NCBI RefSeq assembly: GCF_041320605.1
Contig: NZ_CP166679.1
Coordinates: 3,334,001 to 3,398,000 of the forward strand
From: Arenibacter antarcticus
Lineage (GTDB): Bacteria > Bacteroidota > Bacteroidia > Flavobacteriales > Flavobacteriaceae
Length of the DNA: 64,000 nt
Direction: 5' to 3'
Shown here: in pieces, positions 33,505 through 43,797 of the stretch
How positions within the stretch are numbered: position 1 is the stretch's first letter
Layout: each line of letters opens with the position of its first letter
Position numbers and translations under genes: made by a program
Notes under the pieces: generated by a model
What the model was told of the DNA's origin: nothing
The model's database searches: none
The model's input: only the letters and a program-made list of their open reading frames with translations

Positions 33505-34176
33505 TTAAAAACCCCGTACTTTTTTTATAAGCGCCAAAGTTTTTCTTACTGTATCTTCCAAACCGCTATAATCTTTATTTTCCAAGACAGATTTACTAAT
33601 TAGATTGGAGCCCATGCCTACGCAGGTTGCCCCGGCACCAAACCATGCCTTTAGGTTGGATTCTTCCAGGGTAACCCCACCAGTGGGCATTACGCTGGTC
33701 CAAGGTTGAGGCCCTTTAATTGCCTTTATAAAATCGGGCCCAAAATTGGCTCCTGGGAACAATTTTATGATTTCGCAGCCCATTTCTTCTGCTTTATTGA
33801 TTTCCGTTACGGAACCACATCCGGGACTCCACAATACCTTTCTTCGGTTACAAACTATGGCAATATCCTCCCTTAAAGAAGGGGTTACAATAAAATTGGC
33901 TCCCATTTGCATGTAGAGCGAAGCGGCAGCGGCATCCGTTATAGAACCTACGCCCATCGCCATCCCTGGAAGTTCCTGAATGATATACTTATTGAGTTCG
34001 GAAAAAACTTCATGGGCAAAATCTCCACGTGCTGTAAATTCGATCAACCTTGCGCCGCCATCATAGCAGGCTTTTAATATGTTCTTCCCTAAGTTGGTGT
34101 CAGGATGATAAAACAAGGGAACAAGCCCTGTTTCTTTCATTAAGGAAGCAATTTCTATTCTGGAAAATTGTGACAT
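33505..34176 (-). CDS. eda: 2-keto-3-deoxy-6-phosphogluconate aldolase
   Basis: Cleaves KDPG to pyruvate and glyceraldehyde-3-P. The 223-aa (beta/alpha)8 protein has the Bacteroidota form of the family motifs: LIEFTARGDFAHEVF (catalytic Glu), MGVGSITD, IVTPSLRED, and the Schiff-base Lys in IKLFPGANFGPDF. MPTGGVT follows near the phosphate site. It is 17 bp after kdgK on the same strand, a typical pair. It also has possible 4-hydroxy-2-oxoglutarate aldolase activity, as in the family. Confidence 0.92.
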   Translation of the reverse strand: MSQFSRIEIASLMKETGLVPLFYHPDTNLGKNILKACYDGGARLIEFTARGDFAHEVFSELNKYIIQELPGMAMGVGSITDAAAASLYMQMGANFIVTPSLREDIAIVCNRRKVLWSPGCGSVTEINKAEEMGCEIIKLFPGANFGPDFIKAIKGPQPWTSVMPTGGVTLEESNLKAWFGAGATCVGMGSNLISKSVLENKDYSGLEDTVRKTLALIKKVRGF

Positions 34177-34192
34177 GTTAATGTTTTTTAAA

Positions 34193-35215
34193 TTATCTAC
34201 TTACTTTGCCGGAAGAATCGCCAGCGGCCAATTGTGATATTTCCTCTAGGGTTGCCAAATTAAAGTCGCCTGAAATGGTATGTTTTAGGCAACATGCGGC
34301 TGCGGCAAAATTAATTGCCTGTTGTTTGTCCTGTGAATCTTGCAACAAACTGTATATTAATCCACCCATAAACGCATCACCACTCCCAACACGATCCACT
34401 ACGGGTGTAACCTCCCTGATCTCTGCATTATAAATGGTTTTACCATCATATAGGATACCTCCAATTTTTTGATGAGAAGCATTTACGGAATATCGAAGGG
34501 TAGTGGCCACAAACTTTAAATCGGGGCAGCTATCGAAAAGGTCATCATATAACGTTGGTAATGAAGCCGTGTTTTGGTAGTCGGGCTCTTTTTTTTCTTT
34601 CCCAGTCATAAAAAATGCGGTATCCAGATCCCCGAGGATTACATGGCTATATTGTAATAGTTCTGGCATGACCTCTTTTGGTTCCTTCCCATATTTCCAT
34701 AGTTTGGAACGGTAATTTAAATCCGAGGAAATGGTAAGGCCCATTTTATGAGCCATTTTAACCGCCTCAAGACAAACGGCTGCGGCATTGCTGGATATCG
34801 CTGGAGTAACTCCACTCCAATGGAACCACTGCGCATCCCCAAAAACGGATTCCCAATCAATGGTGTCTATTTCTATATTGGCGATAGCGCTATTTTCCCT
34901 GTCATAAATTACTTTGCTACCACGCGTCCCAGCTCCAGTTTCCAAGAAATAAATTCCTAAACGGTCCCCCCCAAATTGAACATGATCTGCTGCTACCTTA
35001 TATTTAAGGATTTCCTTTAGAGCGCAATCACCAATATCATTCTTGGGCAGTCGGGTTACAAATTCAGCGTCGATCCCAAAATTAGCTAGGGAAACGGCTA
35101 CATTGAATTCACCTCCACCATAGGTAGCATTAAAATTGGTCGCTTGTGAAAATCGTAAATGTCTTTCCGTGGATAATCTTAGGAGTATTTCTCCAAAGGT
35201 GACTACTTTCTTCAT
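34193..35215 (-). CDS. kdgK: 2-keto-3-deoxygluconate kinase (PfkB family)
   Basis: Phosphorylates KDG to KDPG. The 340-aa ribokinase-fold protein has an N-terminal GEILLRLS, the substrate-binding ATYGGGEFNVAVSLA segment, and the C-terminal VDRVGSGDAFMGGLIYSLL with the catalytic Asp and anion hole. Ribokinase relatives have similar motifs. The substrate is assigned from the neighbours uxuA and eda. It is first in the kdgK-eda pair. Confidence 0.9.
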   Translation of the reverse strand: MKKVVTFGEILLRLSTERHLRFSQATNFNATYGGGEFNVAVSLANFGIDAEFVTRLPKNDIGDCALKEILKYKVAADHVQFGGDRLGIYFLETGAGTRGSKVIYDRENSAIANIEIDTIDWESVFGDAQWFHWSGVTPAISSNAAAVCLEAVKMAHKMGLTISSDLNYRSKLWKYGKEPKEVMPELLQYSHVILGDLDTAFFMTGKEKKEPDYQNTASLPTLYDDLFDSCPDLKFVATTLRYSVNASHQKIGGILYDGKTIYNAEIREVTPVVDRVGSGDAFMGGLIYSLLQDSQDKQQAINFAAAACCLKHTISGDFNLATLEEISQLAAGDSSGKVSR

Positions 35216-35456
35216 GGTTGGAATATAAGTGTAAAGGATAAAAATACTAAGGTAAATCCTAAAATTGAAAAATAGTTTGTTTTTCTTTTTTATAACGATG
35301 TATTCTAATTTTGTTTAAAGCAATTGCATAAATGTTAAATAGGTGATTAAAAAATAAATGTTCCATTTAAAATTCGTCAATTTATATTTTAAATGAAGCC
35401 ATTTCCCAAATGGTATGTTGTCTACGGTATAAGTTGATCATTAAACCAATGAATGT
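35216..35456. other. Divergent intergenic region (kdgK/esterase)
   Basis: 241 bp. A TAATTTTG element at 35306-35313 could be the -7 box of the esterase gene, but no -33 TTTG lies at normal spacing. CCATTT-CCC-AAATGG at 35399-35413 is a perfect 6-bp inverted repeat close to the start, possibly an operator. Confidence 0.4.
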
Positions 35457-36176
35457 ATGAAATTGAATATATTTATTTTCTTTAGCCTCTTTGTCTTAAC
35501 CGGTTGTGCCTCGCAATCCTCTCCGGAATTAACAAATTCGAAAATGGAGGTGACCACGACCGAAACTTTAAAATACTATCTTTATTATCCTGAAAATTAT
35601 AAGAGTAGTGGGGATGAAAAGTTCCCCCTTTTGCTTTTTTTGCACGGTGGGGGCGAATCTGGAGGAAGTTTGGATGCGGTAAAACGGAATGGTCCGCCAA
35701 AATTACTGACCGGAGGGAAAAAATTTCCCTTTTTAATTTTGGCACCCCAGAACCCGAACGAGAAGATGTGGTGGAATACGAGGGCAGTAAATCAGTTGTT
35801 AGAAACTGTTATTGCTGAGAACAAAGTAGATCCCAATAGAATATACCTTACCGGCTTAAGTAGGGGTGGAGGTGCCGCATGGGAAATGGCAGTACAGTAT
35901 CCCGATAAATTTGCTGCTCTTGCCGTAGTATGCGGGATGGCGCCATTACCTTATGCTTCTTGGATAAATAAAAAGTTGCCTATTTGGGTCTTTCATGGGG
36001 ATCAGGACAACTCAATCCCTATTTCGGAATCTGTAAACATGGTAGCCAAATTAAGGGAAATGGGGTACCGTGTACAGTTTACCATATATAAAGGGGTGGG
36101 ACACAATGCATGGGAAAAGGCCTATGAGAACGAAACTTTATACGATTGGTTTATGGAACAGGAAAAGTTAAATTGA
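35457..36176 (+). CDS. Alpha/beta-hydrolase lipoprotein (esterase)
   Basis: 239 aa with lipobox LTGC (Cys17). The fold is a compact alpha/beta hydrolase: LLLFLHGGGESGG near the oxyanion hole, nucleophile Ser in LTGLSRGGGAAW, acid in VFHGDQDNSIP, and His in YKGVGHNAWEKAY. It resembles Bacteroidota phospholipase/carboxylesterase or feruloyl-type esterases (PHB depolymerase-like). As an exported lipoprotein next to sugar catabolism genes it may remove ester groups from plant or algal glycans, an inference. Confidence 0.85.
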   Translation: MKLNIFIFFSLFVLTGCASQSSPELTNSKMEVTTTETLKYYLYYPENYKSSGDEKFPLLLFLHGGGESGGSLDAVKRNGPPKLLTGGKKFPFLILAPQNPNEKMWWNTRAVNQLLETVIAENKVDPNRIYLTGLSRGGGAAWEMAVQYPDKFAALAVVCGMAPLPYASWINKKLPIWVFHGDQDNSIPISESVNMVAKLREMGYRVQFTIYKGVGHNAWEKAYENETLYDWFMEQEKLN

Positions 36177-36292
36177 AAGAAATCAAATTGCCTTCCCCAC
36201 CAATAAGTTTATACAAAACCTTAGATGGTGTTGTCAAATATTGTATTTTTCGACATTCTACAACCTTATTTTAGATGATATTTAAGTAAAAC

Positions 36293-38386
36293 ATGAGATT
36301 TTCAACAAATAATTTAATTGTATTTATGGTTTTTATATTTTTTTCTTGCTCCGACACTAAGGGTCAGAAAAGCGACCATAAGTTCACTAATGACCTTATT
36401 CATGAAACTAGTCCCTATTTATTACAGCATGCCCACAATCCTGTAAATTGGAAACCCTGGAGTCCCGCTGCGCTTGAACAGGCCAAGAAGGAGAATAAAT
36501 TGGTATTGGTGAGTGTTGGTTATTCCTCATGCCATTGGTGCCATGTTATGGAGGAGGAAACTTTTGAAGACGAGGAAGTGGCCAGATTAATGAATGAGAA
36601 TTTTATAAATATAAAGGTAGATAGGGAAGAGAGGCCAGATGTAGATCATGTGTATATGACCGCTTTGCAGTTAATTAAAGGCAACGGAGGATGGCCTTTA
36701 AATGTAATTACACTTCCCAATGGCAAGCCAATTTATGGCGGAACCTACCATACTAAGGAGCAATGGGGTAAGGTGCTCACACAGGTCAGTAAGTTGTATA
36801 AAGATAACCCTGAAAAGGCGAACGAGTATGCTGATATGGTGGCCAAAGGGATACAGGAGGTAAACCTCATTTCACCTACCTCAGATCTAGGGGTGCTGAC
36901 CCAAGAAGTACTTAAAAAAAGTGTGGAGAATTGGAAGCCCAATTGGGACTTACACTGGGGCGGTAATAAGGGAGTTCAGAAATTTATGATTCCAGTGAAT
37001 CTTGATTTTCTACTGGACTATTCCTTTCTGACAGCCGATAGTAATGCCAAGGAATTTGTAGGCCTTACCATGAATAAAATTGCATTGGGCGGGGTTTATG
37101 ACCATATAGCTGGAGGTTTTTATAGGTATAGCACTGATTCTAAGTGGGAAATACCCCATTTCGAAAAAATGTTATACGATAATGCCCAATTGCTTAGTCT
37201 TTATTCCAAAGGATATAAAGTGTTCAAATCCCCCTTATTTAAAAATACCGTTAAGGAAACTATAGCCTTCTTAGATCGGGAAATGAAAAATCCCGAAGGT
37301 GGATATTATGCGGCCATTGATGCGGATAGTGAAGGGGAGGAAGGGAAATTCTATGTGTGGACAGAGGAGGAATTGAAATCCGTTTTAGGAGATGAATTCC
37401 CTTTGTTTTCGGAATATTTCGGAGTAAAACGTTCCAATATTTGGGAAAAGAATGCCTACGTACTTTCTCGGACCTTACACGATGGTGATTTTATTGAAAA
37501 AAATGATATCACCCAGAAAGAATTGGATAACCATAGGAAGGTTTGGAAAGAAAGGTTACTTAGAGCAAGAAGCCAAAGGGTACGGCCACATATAGACGAT
37601 AAAATTATAATTTCATGGAATGCCCTTTTGATCAATGGATTGGTAGATGCTTACCATGCTTTTGGGGAAGTTTCGTATTTAGAAAAAGCGGAAGAGGTGT
37701 TCAATTTTCTTCAACAAAATGGTCTAAAGGGCGATCACCTGGTTCATTCCTATAAAAAAGGAAGTAAGACAGACCATGGATTTTTGGAAGATTATGCGTT
37801 TTTGGCTAATGCGTCATTAAAGCTTTACAGCGCCACAATGTCTGACAAGTATCTGGATTTCGCCAAAAAACTGACTCAAATTGCTCAGACAAAATTTAAT
37901 GATGAGGCTTCCGGAATGTACAGTTATAATGCTGACGAGGAACTTATTTCGAAAATAATTAAGACCGATGATGGGGTGTTGCCTTCCCCTAATTCCGTAA
38001 TGGCAGAAAACTTATTGATTTTAGGGCATATAGATTACGATAAAAAGGCCACTAACCAGGCCAAATCAATGTTGTCTTCTATGGTTCCTGTAATTGAGGA
38101 AAACGCCTATAATTATGCCAAATGGAATTCGATACTGCTGAAATCGGTTTATCCCTTTTATGAGATTGCCGTGGTGGGAGATCAGGCAAATGCGATAATG
38201 GTCGAAATGCACAGGGAATACCTCCCCAATACACTGATCATTGGTAGTGTAAAGGACAGTGAGCAACCATTGTTTAAAGGGCGCTATGATAATGAGGGCA
38301 CTTATATCTATGTGTGTCAAGACCATACGTGCAAACTGCCAGTAACTTCGGTTCAGTTGGCTTTGGAACAGTTGAATAATTTTTGA
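36293..38386 (+). CDS. DUF255 (thioredoxin-fold, YyaL/SSP411-like) protein
   Basis: 697 aa. The N-terminus carries a lipobox-like FFSC (Cys19). Residues of about 35-200 are the DUF255 thioredoxin-like domain with [30 protein letters not shown] (the CxxC-like centre CHWC) and [11 protein letters not shown]. The rest is an (alpha/alpha)6 barrel with [31 protein letters not shown] and [17 protein letters not shown]. Family proteins are about 680-750 aa. The function is uncertain, with proposals of redox or sugar-isomerase-like roles. The putative lipid anchor makes it an envelope protein here. Confidence 0.9.
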   Translation: MRFSTNNLIVFMVFIFFSCSDTKGQKSDHKFTNDLIHETSPYLLQHAHNPVNWKPWSPAALEQAKKENKLVLVSVGYSSCHWCHVMEEETFEDEEVARLMNENFINIKVDREERPDVDHVYMTALQLIKGNGGWPLNVITLPNGKPIYGGTYHTKEQWGKVLTQVSKLYKDNPEKANEYADMVAKGIQEVNLISPTSDLGVLTQEVLKKSVENWKPNWDLHWGGNKGVQKFMIPVNLDFLLDYSFLTADSNAKEFVGLTMNKIALGGVYDHIAGGFYRYSTDSKWEIPHFEKMLYDNAQLLSLYSKGYKVFKSPLFKNTVKETIAFLDREMKNPEGGYYAAIDADSEGEEGKFYVWTEEELKSVLGDEFPLFSEYFGVKRSNIWEKNAYVLSRTLHDGDFIEKNDITQKELDNHRKVWKERLLRARSQRVRPHIDDKIIISWNALLINGLVDAYHAFGEVSYLEKAEEVFNFLQQNGLKGDHLVHSYKKGSKTDHGFLEDYAFLANASLKLYSATMSDKYLDFAKKLTQIAQTKFNDEASGMYSYNADEELISKIIKTDDGVLPSPNSVMAENLLILGHIDYDKKATNQAKSMLSSMVPVIEENAYNYAKWNSILLKSVYPFYEIAVVGDQANAIMVEMHREYLPNTLIIGSVKDSEQPLFKGRYDNEGTYIYVCQDHTCKLPVTSVQLALEQLNNF

Positions 38387-38448
38387 CACTATCTTGATCC
38401 AGCCTTTAAAACTTTTTGTTTTTTTTATGATTAAAAATTCCCTTTAAA

Positions 38449-38997
38449 TTGTCTAGTAAGGATCTATCTATAACCCCCAAGGAATTCAAACATTTATTTG
38501 ATACGCTATATTCTCCCTTGTGTTTATTTGCGCATAAGTATTTGGAAGATATTGATGATTCCAAGGATGTGGTACAGGATGTATTTCTTAAAATTTGGCA
38601 GAAAAAAATAATAATCAAGGACAAATCTGCAGCCAAATCATATTTGTACACTGCTGTTAGAAATAAATGCTTAGATTTTCTTAAGAGTAGCTACTCACAA
38701 AAAAAAGAACAGCGTATAGGGTTGGATATTAAGCAGCTAGAAGGGGATGCTTTTTTTGCTAGGGAGGTTTTGCTAGTAGAAACAACTGAAATTATTGATA
38801 AAGCGCTAAACTCATTGCCAAAAAAACATAAAAGGATAATTAGATTAGGTATGGACGGATTGTCCAACGAACAAATTGCAGAGCATCTCCAAGTCTCTGT
38901 AAATACCATTAAATCTCAAAAAAAACTAGCCTATAGTAAGTTGCGTTTGTTGCTGAAAAACGATGTATTTCGGATTGTAATGCTATTGATTTTGTGA
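38449..38997 (+). CDS. RNA polymerase sigma-70 factor, ECF type (FecI-like)
   Basis: 182-aa ECF sigma factor. Region 2 includes LCLFAHKYLEDIDDSKDVVQDVFLKIWQ and region 4 includes LPKKHKRIIRLGMDGLSNEQIAEHL with VNTIKSQKKLAYSKLR. The only start that keeps the N-terminus is a TTG at 38449, since a stop codon lies at 38428-38430 and no ATG precedes region 2. It pairs with the FecR anti-sigma gene 107 bp downstream and the STN-containing SusC, forming a classical transmembrane signalling chain for polysaccharide-type uptake loci. Confidence 0.92.
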   Translation: MSSKDLSITPKEFKHLFDTLYSPLCLFAHKYLEDIDDSKDVVQDVFLKIWQKKIIIKDKSAAKSYLYTAVRNKCLDFLKSSYSQKKEQRIGLDIKQLEGDAFFAREVLLVETTEIIDKALNSLPKKHKRIIRLGMDGLSNEQIAEHLQVSVNTIKSQKKLAYSKLRLLLKNDVFRIVMLLIL

Positions 38998-39104
38998 AAT
39001 AGTTGTTTTTTTTTACAATTTTTTTACAATTTCTTCACCCACTTTCTTATTCTTCTCGTCTTAGGGAGAGAGGTTTAGTAATTCTCGTTTTATAAATTTT
39101 TTAG

Positions 39105-40262
39105 ATGGTAGGTTTGGAAAGGATTTTTAAGTTGTCAAAGAAGTTGGCTTTATCCATTATAAATGGCGATAAGGAGGCGTTGATGGATTTAAAATCCGAA
39201 CTCAACAAAAATGACCAAGATTATATAATTAAAAACCTTACGGATAAAAAAATAGGTGAAAGGCGTAGGGAGTTACGTAAGGAACTCGATAGGGCCAAGG
39301 CGTTACAGTATAGAAAAATGACTGGCACCCGTAGAAGAAGAATAAGATTTGGTGCTATTCAAAAAGTAGCAGCTGTTTTTATAGGGGTTTTAGGTCTTTC
39401 CTATTTTTTCTATGTGAAATCGGTAGCAATACCCAATGAAAAGGAGAGCTTAAAGAGCGATGTGATTTCCTTGCGGCTCGAGGACGGTAGCATTATGGAG
39501 ATAGACCCTGATGAAAGTACTGGTGTTATTGACCCTTATGGGAATATTATCGTAAAGCAAAGACCGGGAGCTCTAAAATATGATCAAAACAAGGATTTGA
39601 ATGAATTGTCCTACAATGAACTCTATGTTCCCTACGGAAAAAGATATTCTGTGATCCTTTCTGATGGGACGCTAGTAAACCTTAATTCTGGCAGCACCTT
39701 GAAATATCCTGTCAACTTTATCCAGGGTACTCCCCGTGAAGTGTTTTTAAAAGGAGAAGCCTTTTTTAGTGTGGCTAAAGATTCATTAAACCCCTTCTCT
39801 GTTTTTACTGGGGAGTTGGGAGTTAAGGTGTTGGGTACCAAGTTTAATATTTCTTCCTATCCTGAGGACCTAGATATTTCAACGGTATTAAGTGAAGGTT
39901 CGGTTCAGTTATACGAAGTAAAGGACCCTATGAAGGGATCTTTGTTAACGCCGGGTCATATGGCTTCTTGGAACCGTGAGGGTAAAAGTATCTCTATCTC
40001 TGAAGTAGATGTTAGTCTCTATACTGGATGGATAGAAGGGGAATTAGTATTTAAAAGTATGTCTTTTGAAAGAATTGTGGAAAAATTAGAAAGGAGTTAT
40101 AATGTGGAAATCATCAATAATGATGAGAAATTGAACAAGGAAATATTCACCGCGTCCTTTCATGTAGATCTAGAAAGTATAGAACAATTATTGGATTATA
40201 TCAAATTGGAGCGCCCGTTTACCTATACCATTAACAACAATAAAATAATTATCAACCCTTAA
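39105..40262 (+). CDS. FecR family anti-sigma factor
   Basis: 385 aa. The cytoplasmic N-terminal part (1-80) is charged and binds the sigma factor. One membrane helix follows (about 84-103). The periplasmic part holds the FecR domain (LYVPYGKRYSVILSDGTLVNLNSGSTLKYP, then VFLKGEAFFSVAKD, and GVKVLGTKFNISSYP). A C-terminal DUF4974/STN-like domain ends at INNNKIIINP. It transmits the state of the downstream SusC-like transporter to the ECF sigma factor encoded upstream. Length and architecture are typical for Bacteroidota. Confidence 0.93.
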   Translation: MVGLERIFKLSKKLALSIINGDKEALMDLKSELNKNDQDYIIKNLTDKKIGERRRELRKELDRAKALQYRKMTGTRRRRIRFGAIQKVAAVFIGVLGLSYFFYVKSVAIPNEKESLKSDVISLRLEDGSIMEIDPDESTGVIDPYGNIIVKQRPGALKYDQNKDLNELSYNELYVPYGKRYSVILSDGTLVNLNSGSTLKYPVNFIQGTPREVFLKGEAFFSVAKDSLNPFSVFTGELGVKVLGTKFNISSYPEDLDISTVLSEGSVQLYEVKDPMKGSLLTPGHMASWNREGKSISISEVDVSLYTGWIEGELVFKSMSFERIVEKLERSYNVEIINNDEKLNKEIFTASFHVDLESIEQLLDYIKLERPFTYTINNNKIIINP

Positions 40263-40395
40263 AAACCTTTATAAAATGACCCAAAAGTAAATGTTATGTA
40301 TCATTTAGCTTAAAAAATCGGGAGATATACGACCATTCCCGTGTTCAAAAAATCATCGAACATTAATTTTTAAACCTATATAATTAATCAACAAT

Positions 40396-43300
40396 ATGGA
40401 AAAAAATAATCCTAATTGGATAGTATTAACTTGTCCTTTTAAAATTAACTTAAGCATAAAACTTACGGTCTTATTACTGTTGGTTTCATTTTTAAAAGCT
40501 GAAGCAAAAAATTACGATTTAAATTCTTCGATTTCCTTGACCCTTGAAAACGTAAGCCTTAAGGAAGCTTTGGATAAAATTGAAGCGGATACCGAATTTA
40601 GGTTTTTATACCGCGACATAAATATAGAATTAGAAAGGAAGGTATCCATAAACGTATCCAAGAAAAGTATAGAACAGGTATTGAATGAACTATTCAAAAA
40701 TTCTAGGACCACCTATAATATTTACGACAATAGGCAGATTTTGTTAATGCCATTGTCAGAAAAGATACTAGAGAAGGCTGCTCCAGTAAATTCCAAACAA
40801 ATACAAGATAAAATTTCAGGAACCGTGGTCGATGCTGAGGGCACTCCTATACCTGGAGTTAGTGTTGTAATACAAGGTACAGTAAGGGGTGTTGCGACCG
40901 ATTTCGATGGATTGTTTACCATAGAGGCTAGTTCTAGTGACATTTTGGTGTTTTCTTCAATTGGATTTGCTACTTATGAAGTTGCGGTAGGGAACAAAAA
41001 GAATATTGATATTGTGATGCAGGCCGAGGCATCTTCACTGGAAGAGGTGGTCATAGTTGGGTATGGTACACAAAGGAAATCAGATTTAACGGGGGCTGTA
41101 GGGGTTCTGAGCAGTGAAGATCTTCTTAAGGCGCCAGTAAACAACTCACTTCAAGGGTTGCAAGGTAAGGTGGCCGGTGTAAATGTGTTCCTAAATTCGG
41201 GATCTCCATCCGGGGCACCTAAAATTGTTATCAGGGGAGTAGGAACTATTAATTCGTCCTCAAGTCCGCTATATGTGGTAGACGGGGTTGCCATGGATGA
41301 TATTCAATATTTAAACCCCAATGATATAGAGCGTATGGAGGTTTTGAAAGATGCCTCTTCAGCCTCTATTTACGGAGCCCGAGGAGCTAATGGAGTTGTT
41401 TTGATAACAACTAAAAGAGGTGCTAAGGGTGGTAAAATGATTGTTGGGTACGACGGTTTCCTAAGTGTTGGACAGATGCAGAATAAAATGGATCTTTTAA
41501 ACTCGGAGGAGTGGTTAGACGTAGTTAGGATTGGCATGGAAAACACACCTAAGTATAGACCTGGGGCTCCAGCTCCTACTTTCACAACCAACGATCCAAG
41601 GTTATTCGACTCCAGCGGAAAACCCTTGTACGATACCGACTGGCAAGATGAGGCTACAAGAACAGCTTATTCTAATAATCATCAGTTGAGCATTCAGAGT
41701 GGCAATGAGAATTCTTCAATAGGTGCCTTCTTGAATTACTCTCATATGGAAGGAATAATGTTAAACAATGATGTGGATAGGATTAGCGGTAAAATAGCCT
41801 ACGATGTTAGCCCTAAAGATTGGTTGTCCTTTGGCCTTAATCTTTTGGTAAACAATGTTAAGGAAAAGGAATTTGAAGAAGATGGTGGCGGTCAGGTGCC
41901 AAGACGTACCATGATAGAAATGCCATCAATATTCCCTGTAAAGTTTCCAGATGGTACTTATAGTAATAGTTTTGATATTGAAGACGCTTACAATATTGAG
42001 GCAATGGCTAACCCAGTACACGTTTTGGAAACTCAAGAGAGGCTGTGGGAACGCAATCAAATCTTTGGAAATGTATTTGCCAAATTTAATATCCTTCCAG
42101 GATTGGAATTTAGGACACAATTTGGTTTTGATAAGCGAATAAATGTTAAGCAGGAATACTCCCCTAGGGATTTAGTAAACATTTCTGCACCAAATGGTTT
42201 TGCTAGAATTTATAATTCTAAAAGCACCTATTGGCAACAAGAAAATTACCTAACCTATAAAAAGGAAGTGGACGATCATAGATTTAATGGAATGTTGGGA
42301 TTGAGCTGGCAGGAAAATACGTTTGAATCTTCAGATATTCAGGCGAGAGGGTTTAGCGATGATTTCTTTAAATACAACAATATTGGATCTGCGAATAACC
42401 CGAGCGCACCAGTATCCAATTATAATAAATGGGCATTGAATTCCTATTTCTTAAGGGCGGGATACACTCTTCAGGATAAGTATATGCTAACCCTTACCGG
42501 TAGGGTAGATGGTTCTTCTAGGTTTGGCGCCAACAATAAATACGGTTTTTTCCCTTCAGCAGGATTGGGGTGGATGCTATCTGAAGAGAGTTTTCTCGCA
42601 GACAGTGATAAAATTAATCGACTTAAGCTAAGGGCGAGTTACGGTATAACAGGAAACACTGAAATTCCAGCCTATAGTTCCTTGGCAACCGTTTCGTCTG
42701 GAACCATATTGTTAAATGGAACCAGGGTTGCTTCCAGCTCAGTAAACAGATTGTCCAACCCAGATCTGGAATGGGAAAAAACAAGTCAGTTTGATATAGG
42801 ATTGGATTTTGGAGCTTATAATAATAGAATTCGATTTGAGTTCGATTATTATTATAAAGAAACCACAGATCTTTTATTGGATAGGCCAGTACCATACGCC
42901 TCAGGATTTGTTTCTGTACGAGATAATATTGGAGCTGTTTCTAACGAAGGAATAGAAGCCATGTTGGTAACGCAGAATATAACTAGGCCAGATTTTAATT
43001 GGGAAACCTCATTCAATATCAATTTCAACAAAAATACCATTCAAAGTTTAGGAGAAAATGATGAGGATATCCTACCTGGTCCAAACTGGGTTTCGGGAAG
43101 TCAGACAATTTTAAGGGTCGGAAAATCCTTAAGTTCCTTTTGGGGATATGAGCGTTTAGGCACTTGGGGAACTGATGAGGTTGCTGAAGCTGCATTGGTA
43201 GGTGCTGTACCAGGTGAAGCCAAGCGTTCAGAAGATAAGAAGATATTGGGTAAGGGATTGCCAGATTTTACAGGTAGTTTTACCAATACCTTTAATTATA

Positions 43301-43773
43301 AGAATTTTGATTTTACTGCAGACATACAATTTGTAGGTGGTGTGGACATTATGCAGCAGTTTTACCATTCTACGGAGGACAGGTCCGGGATTGCTAACGG
43401 GCTTGCTTCAATATTGTATAAAGGTTGGACCGAACAAAACCAAAATACGATGGTTCAAGAGATAAGGAACCAGTCATATGCCGGACAAAATAGTCAAGTG
43501 GATAGTCACTGGGTTGTAAATGGTTCCTATATCAGAGGGAATCTATTTTCTCTGGGATATAGCTTTACCGAAACTATGTTGGACAAATTAGGGCTAAACA
43601 GATTAAGGGTGTATGCCAGTTTGGAGAACGCCTTTGTAATCCACTCGGATGACTTTCAAGGATACGATCCTGAAGCAACTTCATGGGGAGGGAACCAATG
43701 GGGTCAAAACATCTTTTTCTTCCAATACCCTAAACCAAGAACCTTTACCTTGGGATGTAGCCTTAAGTTTTAA
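40396..43773 (+). CDS. SusC/RagA family TonB-linked outer-membrane transporter
   Basis: 1125 aa. A signal peptide (about 1-38) is followed by a secretin/TonB N-terminal (STN) domain at about 45-120, which contacts FecR. Next come a carboxypeptidase-regulatory-like beta-sandwich (ISGTVVDAEGTPIPG), the TonB-box region (LEEVVIVGYGTQRKSDLTGAV), and a plug with the SusC signature (SSASIYGARGANGVVLITTKRG). A 22-strand barrel ends in LGCSLKF. It imports a glycan or similar ligand with the SusD lipoprotein encoded 15-25 bp downstream. The STN domain shows that it also acts in signalling with FecI/FecR. Confidence 0.95.
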   Translation: MEKNNPNWIVLTCPFKINLSIKLTVLLLLVSFLKAEAKNYDLNSSISLTLENVSLKEALDKIEADTEFRFLYRDINIELERKVSINVSKKSIEQVLNELFKNSRTTYNIYDNRQILLMPLSEKILEKAAPVNSKQIQDKISGTVVDAEGTPIPGVSVVIQGTVRGVATDFDGLFTIEASSSDILVFSSIGFATYEVAVGNKKNIDIVMQAEASSLEEVVIVGYGTQRKSDLTGAVGVLSSEDLLKAPVNNSLQGLQGKVAGVNVFLNSGSPSGAPKIVIRGVGTINSSSSPLYVVDGVAMDDIQYLNPNDIERMEVLKDASSASIYGARGANGVVLITTKRGAKGGKMIVGYDGFLSVGQMQNKMDLLNSEEWLDVVRIGMENTPKYRPGAPAPTFTTNDPRLFDSSGKPLYDTDWQDEATRTAYSNNHQLSIQSGNENSSIGAFLNYSHMEGIMLNNDVDRISGKIAYDVSPKDWLSFGLNLLVNNVKEKEFEEDGGGQVPRRTMIEMPSIFPVKFPDGTYSNSFDIEDAYNIEAMANPVHVLETQERLWERNQIFGNVFAKFNILPGLEFRTQFGFDKRINVKQEYSPRDLVNISAPNGFARIYNSKSTYWQQENYLTYKKEVDDHRFNGMLGLSWQENTFESSDIQARGFSDDFFKYNNIGSANNPSAPVSNYNKWALNSYFLRAGYTLQDKYMLTLTGRVDGSSRFGANNKYGFFPSAGLGWMLSEESFLADSDKINRLKLRASYGITGNTEIPAYSSLATVSSGTILLNGTRVASSSVNRLSNPDLEWEKTSQFDIGLDFGAYNNRIRFEFDYYYKETTDLLLDRPVPYASGFVSVRDNIGAVSNEGIEAMLVTQNITRPDFNWETSFNINFNKNTIQSLGENDEDILPGPNWVSGSQTILRVGKSLSSFWGYERLGTWGTDEVAEAALVGAVPGEAKRSEDKKILGKGLPDFTGSFTNTFNYKNFDFTADIQFVGGVDIMQQFYHSTEDRSGIANGLASILYKGWTEQNQNTMVQEIRNQSYAGQNSQVDSHWVVNGSYIRGNLFSLGYSFTETMLDKLGLNRLRVYASLENAFVIHSDDFQGYDPEATSWGGNQWGQNIFFFQYPKPRTFTLGCSLKF

Positions 43774-43797
43774 ATCTAATTATAAAGAGTGTATATC